A DNA stretch of 64,000 nt, from assembly GCA_964559835.1 (NCBI GenBank), contig CAZLJE010000007.1, forward strand, positions 95,349 through 159,348, given 5' to 3'. The notes beneath the pieces are model-generated. The model did no database searches and had not been told where the DNA came from. It saw only the letters and a list, made by a program, of their open reading frames with translations. The DNA comes from DAISJI01 sp964559835 (lineage in GTDB: Bacteria; Acidobacteriota; Terriglobia; Terriglobales; Acidobacteriaceae). Shown here piece after piece: positions 1-7,799 of this stretch. Numbering within the stretch: position 1 is the first letter of the stretch; the number at the start of each line of letters is the position of its first letter. Made by a program: the position numbers and the translations under genes.

Positions 1-2
1 AC

Positions 3-512
3 ATGGACCTGCGGCAGCGTATCTGGAACCTGATGGGCGACGAGCGGCGGCTCGCGGCGGCGAAGACATTTTGGGAGAGCTCGGAGCAGAAGGGCGCGCA
101 GCGGCAGGTCGAACAGGTGCTCGCGCAACGGCTGCACGCGCGTGCGGTGTTCGTGAAGCGTCTCTCGCCGGAGAAAAAAGCCGGTTATCTCGCGCGTGAC
201 ATGGGATCGATGCCATATCTGTGGGATGCGGTGATGGTCAGTTATCATTTCGCCTCGCACCGCCAGATGCTGATCGACTTCCTGAATGCTCTCGGCATTC
301 CGAACAAAGACGGACACTACGAATCCGGCGAGAATGAACTTCCGCCGCCTGCGACCGATGCGCTCGAAACGGCGGTGAAGACACTGCTCGAAAAATACGA
401 TCGCACCGACGTGCTCGTGTACCTGGGCGCGGCGGTAACCCAGGATCCGGTTTTCTGGGCCAACTTGCAGCCCATCGTCGACCGCATGGCCGGAGAGCCC
501 GCTGCGGTTTAG
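3..512 (+). CDS. Hypothetical protein, 169 aa
   Basis: I do not recognise this family. The 169-residue product has no signal peptide or membrane segment and looks largely helical, with a charged N-terminal half and a Pro-rich linker (ELPPPATD) near residue 115. Its stop codon overlaps an AGGAGG ribosome-binding site serving the rhodanese gene 7 nt downstream, so the two are almost certainly co-transcribed and probably translationally coupled. The ATG at position 3 is the first available in the window; because it lies at the edge, the true start could be upstream. Codon use matches the neighbours, so the gene is real although its function is unknown. Confidence 0.75.
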   Translation: MDLRQRIWNLMGDERRLAAAKTFWESSEQKGAQRQVEQVLAQRLHARAVFVKRLSPEKKAGYLARDMGSMPYLWDAVMVSYHFASHRQMLIDFLNALGIPNKDGHYESGENELPPPATDALETAVKTLLEKYDRTDVLVYLGAAVTQDPVFWANLQPIVDRMAGEPAAV

Positions 513-519
513 GAGGAAT

Positions 520-897
520 ATGGCTCCTCATCATTCTCCGCGTTTCCTCGACATCGTGAACGACGCGAAGTCGCGCGTCCGTGAATGCACGGTCGACGAT
601 GTGAAAAAGCGGCTCGATCGCGGCGAGAAGCTTACGATCGTCGACACTCGCGAGGAGAGCGAGTTCGCCAAGGACCACCTGCCCGGCGCCATCCATCTCG
701 GCAAGGGAATCATCGAGCGCGACATCGAAACCCGGGTGCCTGACACTGCGCAGGAGATCATTATTTATTGCGGCGGCGGCTTCCGCTCGGCGCTCGCGGC
801 CGACAATCTGCAGAAGATGGGCTATACCAACGTCATCTCGATGGACGGCGGCATCCGCGGCTGGCGCGAGAAGAACTATCCGCTGACTGCCGAGTAA
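520..897 (+). CDS. Rhodanese-like domain protein
   Basis: Single-domain rhodanese of 125 residues, a family that carries sulfur as a persulfide on one cysteine. The first rhodanese motif is VDTREESEF (about residues 41-49). The active-site loop is CGGGFR with the catalytic Cys at about residue 84, followed by SALAADNLQKMGY, typical of single-domain sulfurtransferases. No signal peptide, so cytoplasmic. An AGGAGG site 5-10 nt upstream supports the ATG start. It follows the hypothetical gene by 7 nt. The sulfur donor and acceptor cannot be deduced from sequence. Confidence 0.93.
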   Translation: MAPHHSPRFLDIVNDAKSRVRECTVDDVKKRLDRGEKLTIVDTREESEFAKDHLPGAIHLGKGIIERDIETRVPDTAQEIIIYCGGGFRSALAADNLQKMGYTNVISMDGGIRGWREKNYPLTAE

Positions 898-910
898 CGG
901 CTCATAACGG

Positions 911-973
911 CTCAGGGCTCATGGCGCATGGCCCAGGGCGCATGGCGCATGGCTCATGGCTCATGGCTCATGA
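911..973 (+). repeat. Tandem CATGGCTCATGG/CATGGCGCATGG short repeats
   Basis: A run of imperfect 10-12-nt units (ggctcatggc, gcgcatggcc) lies immediately downstream of the rhodanese gene. The same unit recurs at about 47268-47292, again next to the C-rich non-coding element. No coding function is apparent. Confidence 0.8.
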
Positions 974-1028
974 TGAGGACAGCGGGTAGCACCAAATTAC
1001 CAATCGGTAAACCTTAGCGTCCCGAACA

Positions 1029-1255
1029 CCCCCTCCCCCCTCGTCCCAGGGGTCCCACAGAAAGTCCGACAAACACGCATATATCCCAAGGGCCTGTCCC
1101 AAGCCCCACGCCAAGCAAAATCGGCCAAGGTCCCCCACCCGCGAAGTTGTCAAAGAACTAAATAGAAGGCCTGAAGACACAACCCTCTGCGCACGTTGTG
1201 CACGAAAGCAGGATAGGCGATGGGACGAGGGTCGTCGGTGATGCGGGTCACATCG
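1029..1255 (+). repeat. Dispersed C-rich non-coding element, copy A
   Basis: A non-coding stretch beginning with a CCCCCTCCCCCC run followed by tcccaggggtcccacagaaa. It resembles 47369-47586 along its length, in the same order: C-run, GTCCCACA, GTCAAAGAAC versus GAGAAAGAAC, AGACAC-ACCCT, GCACGA, CGAGGGT, and a terminal GCTGTGACAA. Both copies are followed by the CACGAAGG / CACAAAGG direct repeat. With 911-973 it fills most of the gene-free gap before the next gene. It has no convincing ORF on either strand and its role is unknown. Confidence 0.6.
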
Positions 1256-1320
1256 CGCTGTGACAAGACGGTCCGCACGAAGGACACGAAGGTTTCACCA
1301 CGGATGGAAGTAAACGTGGC

Positions 1321-1341
1321 GTGACCGGCGGGACGCCGATG
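1321..1341 (+). repeat. Palindromic REP-like element (type A), copy 1
   Basis: The 21-nt element GTGACCGGCGGGACGCCGAT+G also occurs, with at most a few changes, at 3955-3975, 15378-15398, 20936-20956 and 43825-43845 in this window. Its core CGGCG(N3)CGCCG can form a hairpin. This copy lies just upstream of the SnoaL-like gene and creates a spurious in-frame extension of that ORF. Confidence 0.75.
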
Positions 1342-1371
1342 CTACCGTCCGGCTTCGAGTACGATTTATTC

Positions 1372-1833
1372 ATGGCACGGACAGCCCTCCTCATCCTGTT
1401 ATTGACGTCGTTCTGCTTCGCGCAGCGGAATACGGTGAGCGGTCGCAAAACGCCGCTGAAGACTACCGACTCGGCGGAAGCTGAGATCAAGAAGGTCGAG
1501 CAGCAATGGCTGGATGCGCTGGTGAAGCGCGATCAGGCGACCGTCGCCGAGATCCTCGCGCCGGAGTTCCAGGACACGATGATCGACGGAAAGGTCCACA
1601 ATCGAGACCAGGCGCTCGCCGCCGTGCTGGACACGACGCGTCCCGATCTAAGCCGGTTCTTCGGACGCCTCGACGTGAAAGTTTACGACGGGAAGTTCGC
1701 TGTGGCGCGTGGACTGACGGTGCTGAATGGCGACAAGATCCGCGAGGCGCACATCGTTTTCACCGATGTCTTCGTGCTGCGCAATGGGAAGTGGCAGGCG
1801 GTGGCGGCGCAAGAAGCGCTGGAGAATTACTGA
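1372..1833 (+). CDS. Secreted SnoaL/DUF4440-like (NTF2-fold) protein
   Basis: 153-residue protein with a classic signal peptide (MARTALLILLLTSFCFAQ), so exported. The mature part fits the nuclear-transport-factor-2 / DUF4440 fold: VEQQWLDALVKRDQATVAEI, then LAPEFQDTMIDGK, and the end strand VLRNGKWQAVAAQE typical of the family. These small alpha+beta cone proteins bind ligands or act as enzymes, but catalytic residues cannot be named here. The ATG at 1372 is preferred over the upstream GTG at 1321 because the latter lies in a REP element and would bury the signal peptide. Confidence 0.82.
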   Translation: MARTALLILLLTSFCFAQRNTVSGRKTPLKTTDSAEAEIKKVEQQWLDALVKRDQATVAEILAPEFQDTMIDGKVHNRDQALAAVLDTTRPDLSRFFGRLDVKVYDGKFAVARGLTVLNGDKIREAHIVFTDVFVLRNGKWQAVAAQEALENY

Positions 1834-1837
1834 CGGC

Positions 1838-1917
1838 AGTTGAAAGTCGTAAGTTGCAAGTTGTAAGTTGAAGAAATTCAACCGTTGTGTGAACCTGCAA
1901 CTTACAACTTACAACTG
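1838..1917. repeat. Inverted-repeat spacer between convergent genes
   Basis: A left arm of AGTTGTAAGTTG-type heptamers (about 1838-1870) faces a right arm CTGCAACTTACAACTTACAACT-like (1895-1916). RNA from either strand could fold into a long imperfect hairpin. It lies between convergent genes and may end transcription in both directions. Confidence 0.65.
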
Positions 1918-1920
1918 AAG

Positions 1921-2721
1921 TTAGATTCCCGCCCGACCACTGCGGATATGCACGCTGCCGTTGACGGAGCTCACCTGCAACTCGCGTCCGCCGCTGCCGA
2001 TGCGTCCTTCCAGCTTCTTCGGGCCCCAGCGGCCGCTCTGCGACGAGATGGTCAGGGGGAGGTCGCTTTCCAGCGATCCGTTGACGGCGCTGAAGCGCAC
2101 ATCGGTGCTGAGGTTCGCGGGCACTTCCAGGTCGATGGAGCCATTCACGGTCGTGAGCTTGAGGGTGCCGTCCCAATCCGCGCGCCCCATGCGGACTTTG
2201 AGGCCGCCGTTCACGGTCGTGGCTTGCGCCCACGCGTCGGTAGAAACATCCACGCTGCCGTTGACGCTGCTGGCGCGGGCGAAGCGCCCCAAGCCATCGG
2301 CGCGGACTTTCCCGTTGACCGTGCGCGCATCGAAGCGCAGGTTGCGCGGGATCTTCACCGTGAACTCGACCTTTGCGTGCACGTCGTGGACTTCCTGGTG
2401 GTAGCCGTCGCCGGCAGAGCAGGAATTGTTGTGGCCGGGATAGACGGCGCAGATGGTGATGCCGTCGCCACCGTTCACCATTTCGACGCGGACCTGGTCT
2501 TTGTCCTCGCCGGATTTATAGGCAACGACCTCGATGGTGTCACCATTGACCCCATCGGCCTCGATCGACCCGTTCACATTCTTGATCTGGAGTACCTGGT
2601 CGGGAGCGAGTTTGCCGGACCAGCGCCACTCGTCGCCGGACTGCGTCTGCGCCACGCTGACCGAAGCCAGCGCAAACAAGAAGGCCAAAGCGAACGCAAC
2701 CACCGAACACGTACGTTTCAT
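1921..2721 (-). CDS. Secreted DUF4097-type beta-repeat protein
   Basis: 266 residues with signal peptide (MKRTCSVVAFALAFLFALAS, cleavage near SVAQ). The mature chain carries at least seven VNG repeats spaced 20-30 residues apart (VNGSIEADG, VNGKVRADG, VNGSVDVST, VNGGLKVRM, VNGSIDLEV, VNGSLESDL, VNGSVHIRS), as in the DUF4097 putative adhesin family, whose repeats stack as a beta-solenoid. It is therefore an extracytoplasmic structural or surface protein. It converges on the SnoaL-like gene across an inverted-repeat spacer. Partners and function are unknown. Confidence 0.85.
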   Translation of the reverse strand: MKRTCSVVAFALAFLFALASVSVAQTQSGDEWRWSGKLAPDQVLQIKNVNGSIEADGVNGDTIEVVAYKSGEDKDQVRVEMVNGGDGITICAVYPGHNNSCSAGDGYHQEVHDVHAKVEFTVKIPRNLRFDARTVNGKVRADGLGRFARASSVNGSVDVSTDAWAQATTVNGGLKVRMGRADWDGTLKLTTVNGSIDLEVPANLSTDVRFSAVNGSLESDLPLTISSQSGRWGPKKLEGRIGSGGRELQVSSVNGSVHIRSGRAGI

Positions 2722-2837
2722 AAACGATCTCCCCGGCAGTTGAGACGTGCTGGGAGGAAATACGTGAGCAGGGGAAGAAACGCAAGTCAGAATGAAGAAG
2801 TCAGAATCAACAATAAAACGCCGGCGGCGCGTCAGTG

Positions 2838-4613
2838 CTACGTGCCGCCCGAGAGCTTCTGCAGGCGGTCACGGGCGTCGGCGTTATTGGGGTCGTACTT
2901 CAGGGTTTCGCGGAACTCGGTCGCGGCGTCCGCCGGCCGGTGCTGCTGTTCCAAAATCAACCCGAGCGCGTGATGGTAGCGTGCCACATCGGGCCTCCGC
3001 CGGATAGCATTCCGCACCGCCCATTCCGCTTTTTGAACGTCCCCGATGCGCAGGGCGGCCATGCCGAGATAGGCCCACTGGTCGGGATCTTCGCTGCCTG
3101 CCCATAGCCGGATTGCCTTCTCGATCAGGACTTCGGCTTCGGCGGGTTTTCCTATCTGCAGGTAGGTGTAGCCGATACCGAAGTTGGCATGCCAGTCGTT
3201 GGGGTTCTCCTTCAGAGCGCGCTGCATGAGCGCCATTGCGTCGTCGTACTTGCCACGCTTGCCGAATTCCATACCCAGTCCGGTAAGCGCCGTCGGATTA
3301 CGCGGCGCGATGTTCACGCCCCTCGTGAACAGGACGATGTTCGAAGCCCAATAGACCTGCTGGACCAAATTCGTTGCGGCCAGCGCGAGCACGACGATCA
3401 GCGCCGCGGCGAACTGGCGGGCCGGCATTCCGGCGACAACCCGGTCATCGGCCGGAATCATTCGGACCGCTGTCGCGACCAGCATGGCAAAACCGATGCA
3501 CGGGATATAGAGATACCGCACGTGCGCGAAATCAAAGGCGTCGAGCGGCTTGATGTTCAGCACGGGCGCGAGAAATAGAAAAAGCCATATGGTCGCAAAT
3601 GGTATGAGGCGCGCCAGTTCGCGATTGCGTCCGTCGAGGTACCGCGCCCACATCCAAAGCAGAGCGACGAGTGCCGCGAGAATCAGGGCGGGAACGAGGA
3701 ACTGCGCCAAGCTGAACGCTTCCACCATGCGCAGGCCGTACTCCGGGCTGATCGGCGCGGGCCAAACCAGCAGGCGCACATAAAACAGGAGCAGTGATGG
3801 GATGGTGAGCAGCGTCGTGGCCGGGGTTGCGGGAGAGGTTTTGAAAACGACGTTGGCATTCAGCGCGGCGTGGAATATCAGATACAGCACGGCGATCGCG
3901 ATGTAAGGCAGGAGGACGGAGAAGACTTGTCGAACGCGATCGCCGATGTTGCGTGTGACCGGCGGGACGCCGATGTTCCCGCCATAGATCCATGCGTGCG
4001 CGGCGATGATCGGCAGCAGCATGATGGCCGGTTCCTTAGACATCAGCGCAAGGACAAAAAATACGAACGACAGCCAGAGTGCGCGCCGGGAACCGGTTTC
4101 GCGCCAATCGAGATAGAACAGGAATGCCGGGACTAACACCACCACCAGAAGAGGGTCAGGGACGCCCGACACCCACGCCACGCTCTCGATCAGGGCAGGA
4201 TGAACGCCGAAGATAACGGCAGTCACGGCGGCGGTGGTGCGGTCGCCGGTCAATCGCCGCGCCAAGGCGAAGACCATCAGCGTGGCGCATCCGTGCATAA
4301 GCACGGTCGCGGCGTGCCATGCGACAGGTGCGAGTCCGAAGATGGAGCGCAGAAGGAACAACCAGAGCAGGAAGAGCGGCCGCCAGTAGACGCCGGAAAC
4401 ACCCGCGAAAGCCCACACGTGCGACGTGAAGTACCGGGGAATGTAGCGCGCCGAAGTCAGCCAGGTGTTCTCGACGATCTGGAAATTGTCGTCGTAGACG
4501 AACCCGAACATCAGCGTGCCCACATACAGCAGGCACACGACCCCGGCGACGATCGCGGGCAGGGCCCAGCGGGCTGAGAGAGGCGGTTGCGGGTCCGTCT
4601 GATTTTCGGGCAT
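2838..4613 (-). CDS. TMTC-like GT-C glycosyltransferase with C-terminal TPRs
   Basis: 591-residue inner-membrane protein. About ten hydrophobic segments fill residues 15-425, with the GT-C-type acidic pair VYDD in the first loop and FGVHPALIESVAW in a later loop, as in DUF1736/TMTC and dolichyl-phosphate-mannose-type transferases. The last 160 residues are TPR repeats (ALTGLGMEFGKRGKYDDAMA, NFGIGYTYLQIGKPAEAEVL, YHHALGLILEQQHRPADAAT). Probably a protein glycosyltransferase; the donor is unknown. Oddity: loop residues about 213-219 (NIGVPPVTR) are encoded by a type A REP element inserted in frame (3955-3975). Confidence 0.85.
   Translation of the reverse strand: MPENQTDPQPPLSARWALPAIVAGVVCLLYVGTLMFGFVYDDNFQIVENTWLTSARYIPRYFTSHVWAFAGVSGVYWRPLFLLWLFLLRSIFGLAPVAWHAATVLMHGCATLMVFALARRLTGDRTTAAVTAVIFGVHPALIESVAWVSGVPDPLLVVVLVPAFLFYLDWRETGSRRALWLSFVFFVLALMSKEPAIMLLPIIAAHAWIYGGNIGVPPVTRNIGDRVRQVFSVLLPYIAIAVLYLIFHAALNANVVFKTSPATPATTLLTIPSLLLFYVRLLVWPAPISPEYGLRMVEAFSLAQFLVPALILAALVALLWMWARYLDGRNRELARLIPFATIWLFLFLAPVLNIKPLDAFDFAHVRYLYIPCIGFAMLVATAVRMIPADDRVVAGMPARQFAAALIVVLALAATNLVQQVYWASNIVLFTRGVNIAPRNPTALTGLGMEFGKRGKYDDAMALMQRALKENPNDWHANFGIGYTYLQIGKPAEAEVLIEKAIRLWAGSEDPDQWAYLGMAALRIGDVQKAEWAVRNAIRRRPDVARYHHALGLILEQQHRPADAATEFRETLKYDPNNADARDRLQKLSGGT
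3955..3975 (+). repeat. REP-like element (type A), copy 2, inside a CDS
   Basis: A copy of the 21-nt palindromic element, matching copy 1, lies wholly inside the TMTC/TPR gene. Read on the coding strand it gives IGVPPVT in a loop between two membrane segments, where the insertion is tolerated. Confidence 0.8.
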
Positions 4614-4664
4614 GGATGCGCGATACGAATATAACCGCAGTCGCCGCCGACGTAGAATGAAACC

Positions 4665-4889
4665 GTGCCAGATTTCGGAAAGTTACTCATCGTCTTTGGC
4701 GCTGTGCTCCTCATTGCCGGCGTGTTGATGGTGCTGGCCGGACGCGCGCAGTTGCCCCTCGGCCGCATGCCGGGAGATATCGTTTATCGCGGCAAGAACA
4801 CGACCGTCTATTTTCCGATCGTCACGTCCATCGTGCTGAGCATCGTGTTGTCGCTTGTGCTCTGGCTGATCGGCAAGTTCACTCGCTAG
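4665..4889 (+). CDS. DUF2905 family small membrane protein
   Basis: 74 residues with two membrane helices (LLIVFGAVLLIAGVLMVLAG and VTSIVLSIVLSLVLWLI) separated by a conserved loop LPLGRMPGDIVYRGKN. This is the pattern and length of the DUF2905 family, of unknown function. The start is GTG at 4665; no ATG fits. It lies 21 nt before the HAD phosphatase gene and is probably co-transcribed with it. It is divergent from the TMTC-like gene, with about 50 nt of shared promoter space. Confidence 0.88.
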   Translation: MPDFGKLLIVFGAVLLIAGVLMVLAGRAQLPLGRMPGDIVYRGKNTTVYFPIVTSIVLSIVLSLVLWLIGKFTR

Positions 4890-4910
4890 CGACCCGCTAC
4901 AATCGATCCC

Positions 4911-5606
4911 ATGGAGAAGATTTCCTGTTCCGCCATCCTGTTCGACCTGGATGGCGTTCTCGTTGAGTCGATCGGTTCGGTCGAGCGCCAGTGGACCATC
5001 TGGGCGAAAGAGCACGGGCTGAGTCCGGCCAAGGTGATTGCGGTCGCGCACGGCCGCCCAACCATCGAGACCATCCGCGAATTCGCGCCGCAAATCTCGT
5101 GGCCGATCGACATACCCGCTGAAGCGCTGAGAATGGAGGAGCGGGAGATCGCGGATATGGATTGCGTCCACGCAGTTTCCGGAGCCGCGGAGATGGTGGC
5201 ACGAATTCCGCCCGATCGCTGGACGATCGTAACTTCGGGAACCCGACCCTTGGCCGAGGCGCGTCTGAAGTACGTGGGGCTTCCCGTCCCGCCCAAGATG
5301 ATCACGGCGAGCGAGATCACTCGGGGCAAGCCGGACCCGGAGCCGTACCTGAAAGGAGCGGCCGCGCTGCAGGTGGAGGCGAAGGAATGCGTCGTGATCG
5401 AAGACGCGCCATCCGGCATTCGCTCCGGGCAGGCAGCGGGTGCGCGCGTGATCGGCGTCGCCGCTACCTACGGCGCCGAAGCGATCCGTGAGGCTGACTA
5501 TATCGTGAAGCGGCTGTCGGACCTGCGCGCGACCGTCACCAACACGACAGGGCGCCAGAACGTGAGACTGGAGCTGATCGTACCGAACAAGACGAGTAAT
5601 AAGTAA
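4911..5606 (+). CDS. HAD-superfamily sugar-phosphate phosphatase
   Basis: 231-residue haloacid-dehalogenase hydrolase. Motif I is FDLDGVLVES with nucleophile Asp12 and acid/base Asp14; motif II is the Thr/Ser in IVTSGTRP; motif III Lys lies in RGKPDPEPYL; motif IV is VIEDAPSGI. The helical cap after motif I and the overall length fit the YfbT/YqaB/beta-phosphoglucomutase branch acting on small sugar phosphates; the substrate cannot be fixed. Cytoplasmic. The last residues (TSNK) and stop are supplied by an AGTAATAAGTAAC inverted-repeat arm, so the native C-terminus may have been replaced. Confidence 0.9.
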   Translation: MEKISCSAILFDLDGVLVESIGSVERQWTIWAKEHGLSPAKVIAVAHGRPTIETIREFAPQISWPIDIPAEALRMEEREIADMDCVHAVSGAAEMVARIPPDRWTIVTSGTRPLAEARLKYVGLPVPPKMITASEITRGKPDPEPYLKGAAALQVEAKECVVIEDAPSGIRSGQAAGARVIGVAATYGAEAIREADYIVKRLSDLRATVTNTTGRQNVRLELIVPNKTSNK

Positions 5607-5661
5607 CAAGTAATAAGCCCACGAGACCGGGACTAAGTACTCATTACTTATTACTTGTTAC
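5594..5661. repeat. AT-rich inverted repeat between convergent genes
   Basis: Left arm GAGTAATAAGTAACAAGTAA+TAAG (5594-5617) and right arm with ATTACTTATTACTTGTTAC (5643-5661) can pair into an AT-rich stem. It separates the HAD gene from the convergent RidA gene and overlaps the HAD stop. Probably a bidirectional terminator-like spacer. Confidence 0.65.
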
Positions 5662-5665
5662 CGCT

Positions 5666-6043
5666 TCACCCCAGCGCGATGACATCGATCTCGACGAGCA
5701 CGTCTTTCGGGAGACGTGCAACTTCTACCGTCGACCGCGCCGGCGGATTGCTGGTGAAGTACTTGGCGTAGGTCTCGTTCATGGCGGCGAAATCGCCCAT
5801 GCTCTTCAGGAACACGGTGGTCTTCACCACGTTGTCGAGCGACGTTCCCGCCTGTTGCAGGACGGCAGTGAGGTTCTTCAGGACGCGGTCGGTCTGGGCC
5901 GATACGTCTCCGTCGAGGACCTGGTTGGTGGCCGGATCGATGGCGACCTGGCCCGAGCAGAAGACAAACCCATTAGCGCGAATAGCTTGTGAATAAGGAC
6001 CGAGCGCCTTCGGCGCACCAGTGGTGGCGACAACTTCTTTCAT
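5666..6043 (-). CDS. ridA: RidA family reactive imine/enamine deaminase
   Basis: 125-residue member of the RidA/YjgF/YER057c family, which hydrolyses reactive 2-aminoacrylate and related imines released by PLP enzymes. Family hallmarks: APKALGPYSQAIRANGFVF near the N-terminus, SGQVAIDPATNQ, and the C-terminal NPPARSTVEVARLPKDVLVE with the substrate-carboxylate-binding Arg. Typical length and full conservation suggest an active trimeric cytoplasmic enzyme. It converges on the HAD gene and is divergent from DoxX. Confidence 0.95.
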   Translation of the reverse strand: MKEVVATTGAPKALGPYSQAIRANGFVFCSGQVAIDPATNQVLDGDVSAQTDRVLKNLTAVLQQAGTSLDNVVKTTVFLKSMGDFAAMNETYAKYFTSNPPARSTVEVARLPKDVLVEIDVIALG

Positions 6044-6269
6044 TCCTTCCCCCTAGCAAAACCGGTGATTCTACTCGGTTTAAGGCTCCACGTCGAACTC
6101 TGGAGTTCGCGCCGCCAATCATGTGCAAAGTGTTGCACCGGAAGGACTTGTTGCGAAATCTTCACAAAAAACTGCTTGCAACCGGGGGCACTGCCGTGCG
6201 TGAATGGGAGTACATCATCGACAAGGACACTCCTTCCGTAACCAGCTCTCCCCCAACAGCAGATACGAT

Positions 6270-6905
6270 ATGGCCTATTCACATTCTCGGCTCCGTAAAA
6301 CATTGGCGGTCGTGCGTTTCCTCGCAGGCGGAGTTTTCGTTTCGGTGGGTTTGTACAAGGTGACGTCGCTCGAATTTGCCAAAGTGACATTTCCGGCTTT
6401 CCTGGACGACGGCATCCAAGGCGCTGCCGTCGACTGGATACGCCCCGTACTGCAATGGATCGTCGGTTTCGGCCCCGGCCGCGTTGGGGTGATGATCGGT
6501 TTCGTTGAGCTGTTCATCGGCATCGCGCTGGTCCTGGGGCTGGCGGTACGTCCGGCAACCGTTGTGGGGATGCTCTATTCGCTGTGCCTGTTCCTCGCAA
6601 CCTGGAACCAGGCAGGGAGTACTCCGTCCATGCTGCAAAGCGCGGAACACCAGTTCCGCAATCTCTTCCCGTTCTTCGTATTCTTTCTTCTCGGAGTCGG
6701 ACACGCGGGCGAGACGTGGGGCCTGGGCGCCGTCTATCATCGCCACCGCGCTCTGCGGTGGGCACGGGAAGGCGCCCGTCAGCATGTAGAGCCGCCCGCC
6801 GAGAAAGAAGACAGCGAGCCCGGGAGCTTCGAGGAGTTCCTCGAGCGCGAGGAGCGTGCCGTCGCCGCGGGCGGACAGGGCTGGAACCAGTCGGAATCTT
6901 CATGA
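6270..6905 (+). CDS. DoxX-like four-helix membrane protein
   Basis: 211-residue inner-membrane protein with about four hydrophobic helices, including FLAGGVFVSVGLYKVTSLEF, VMIGFVELFIGIALVLGLAV, and NLFPFFVFFLLGVGHAG, matching the DoxX/SURF4 superfamily. A charged cytoplasmic tail rich in Glu (residues 170-211) follows. Members are linked to thiosulfate:quinone oxidoreductases or oxidative-stress complexes, but the partner is unknown here. The ATG at 6270 starts just before the first helix; the in-frame upstream start at 6204 would add a polar stretch unlike the family. Confidence 0.75.
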   Translation: MAYSHSRLRKTLAVVRFLAGGVFVSVGLYKVTSLEFAKVTFPAFLDDGIQGAAVDWIRPVLQWIVGFGPGRVGVMIGFVELFIGIALVLGLAVRPATVVGMLYSLCLFLATWNQAGSTPSMLQSAEHQFRNLFPFFVFFLLGVGHAGETWGLGAVYHRHRALRWAREGARQHVEPPAEKEDSEPGSFEEFLEREERAVAAGGQGWNQSESS

Positions 6906-6956
6906 GTGTCGAAAAGCTGAGGCGCTCGCCTGTCCAGCGTGTCTGAAACCGGCTGA

Positions 6957-6962
6957 TATAAT
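6957..6962 (+). promoter_or_regulatory. -10 box TATAAT of hslVU
   Basis: A perfect TATAAT lies 14 nt before the hslV ATG, giving a leader of only about 8 nt. It is followed by the small palindrome GGGCTTGAGCCC (6964-6975) abutting the ATG. No good -35 hexamer or Shine-Dalgarno is visible. The -10 overlaps the alternative TTG start at 6962, arguing against that start. Confidence 0.5.
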
Positions 6963-6976
6963 TGGGCTTGAGCCCG

Positions 6977-7537
6977 ATGAAACGCACCCCAAGCCGCTCC
7001 AGGTTCCCCACAATCCGTTCCACGACCGTGTTGACCGTCCGGAAGGATGGTCACGTGGTCATGGCAGGCGACGGGCAGGTCACGCTCGGCGAAGGCGTCA
7101 TTAAGCACTCGGCCCGGAAGATCCGGCGTCTCTATAACAACAAGATCCTGGCGGGCTTCGCCGGATCCACGGCCGATGCCTTTTCGCTATTCAGCCGCTT
7201 TGAAGCCAAACTGGAGCAGTACCACGGTAACCTGGGGCGAGCGGCTGTCGAACTCGCCAAGGAGTGGCGCACCGACAAGGCCCTCCGACACTTGGAGGCG
7301 CTGTTGCTCGTCGCCGATCCGAACCAGACATTCATGATCAGTGGGGCAGGCGACGTCATCGAACCCGATAGCGGGATTGCGGCGATCGGCAGCGGCGGAC
7401 CATTCGCCCAAGCGGCGGCCGTCGCCCTGATGAGTCACACGGAGCTTCCGGCCAAGACCATCGCGGAGGAAGCGATGAAGATCGCCGGACGTATGTGCAT
7501 TTATACGAATGACCAGTTCACGTTTGAAGAGTTGTAA
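6977..7537 (+). CDS. hslV: ATP-dependent protease subunit HslV (ClpQ)
   Basis: Proteolytic subunit of the HslUV (ClpYQ) protease. The N-terminal-threonine nucleophile motif STTVLTVRKDGHVVMAGDG places mature Thr at about residue 16 after a short propeptide. The Gly-rich DGQVTLGEGVIKHSARKIRRL and SGAGDVIEPDSGIAAIGSGG segments are canonical, and the length (186 aa) is normal. ATG 6977 is chosen because the upstream in-frame TTG lies in the promoter -10 box. hslU follows after a 262-nt spacer of repeat DNA, wider than usual for this pair. The C-terminus (FTFEEL) runs straight into AGTTGTAAGTTG repeats. Confidence 0.97.
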   Translation: MKRTPSRSRFPTIRSTTVLTVRKDGHVVMAGDGQVTLGEGVIKHSARKIRRLYNNKILAGFAGSTADAFSLFSRFEAKLEQYHGNLGRAAVELAKEWRTDKALRHLEALLLVADPNQTFMISGAGDVIEPDSGIAAIGSGGPFAQAAAVALMSHTELPAKTIAEEAMKIAGRMCIYTNDQFTFEEL

Positions 7538-7799
7538 GTTGAAAGTTGTACGTTGTAAATTCGCCGCGCGTGGCCGAAAAAGGCGAGCGGAATCCAAACC
7601 GATCTGGATGAATCGAACATAAGAGGGTTTGGGACGCGGTCGGGATTGAAGTTCGTGATCCGGGTAAAGGACAGCGACACGCGCGACATATTTGTGATTT
7701 AGCGATTTGTGATTTGTGATTGCAAGGCGTGCGGTCGATCCAAGGGCCTGACGAATTACAAATCACTCAATCACAAATCACTCAATCAACAAATTTCCT
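7538..7799. repeat. Repeat-rich spacer between hslV and hslU
   Basis: Starts with GTTGTAAGTTGAAAGTTGTACG-like heptamers (7534-7557) and ends with facing ATTTGTGATTTGTGATTGC (7702-7722) and CAAATCACTCAATCACAAATC (7758-7785) arms that can form a hairpin directly before hslU. The middle (7570-7690) has no convincing gene. hslU may need its own promoter. Confidence 0.55.

Noticed and set aside
1885..2973. 362-codon + strand frame across the DUF4097 gene
   Set aside because: Antisense shadow; the minus strand has signal peptide and VNG repeats.
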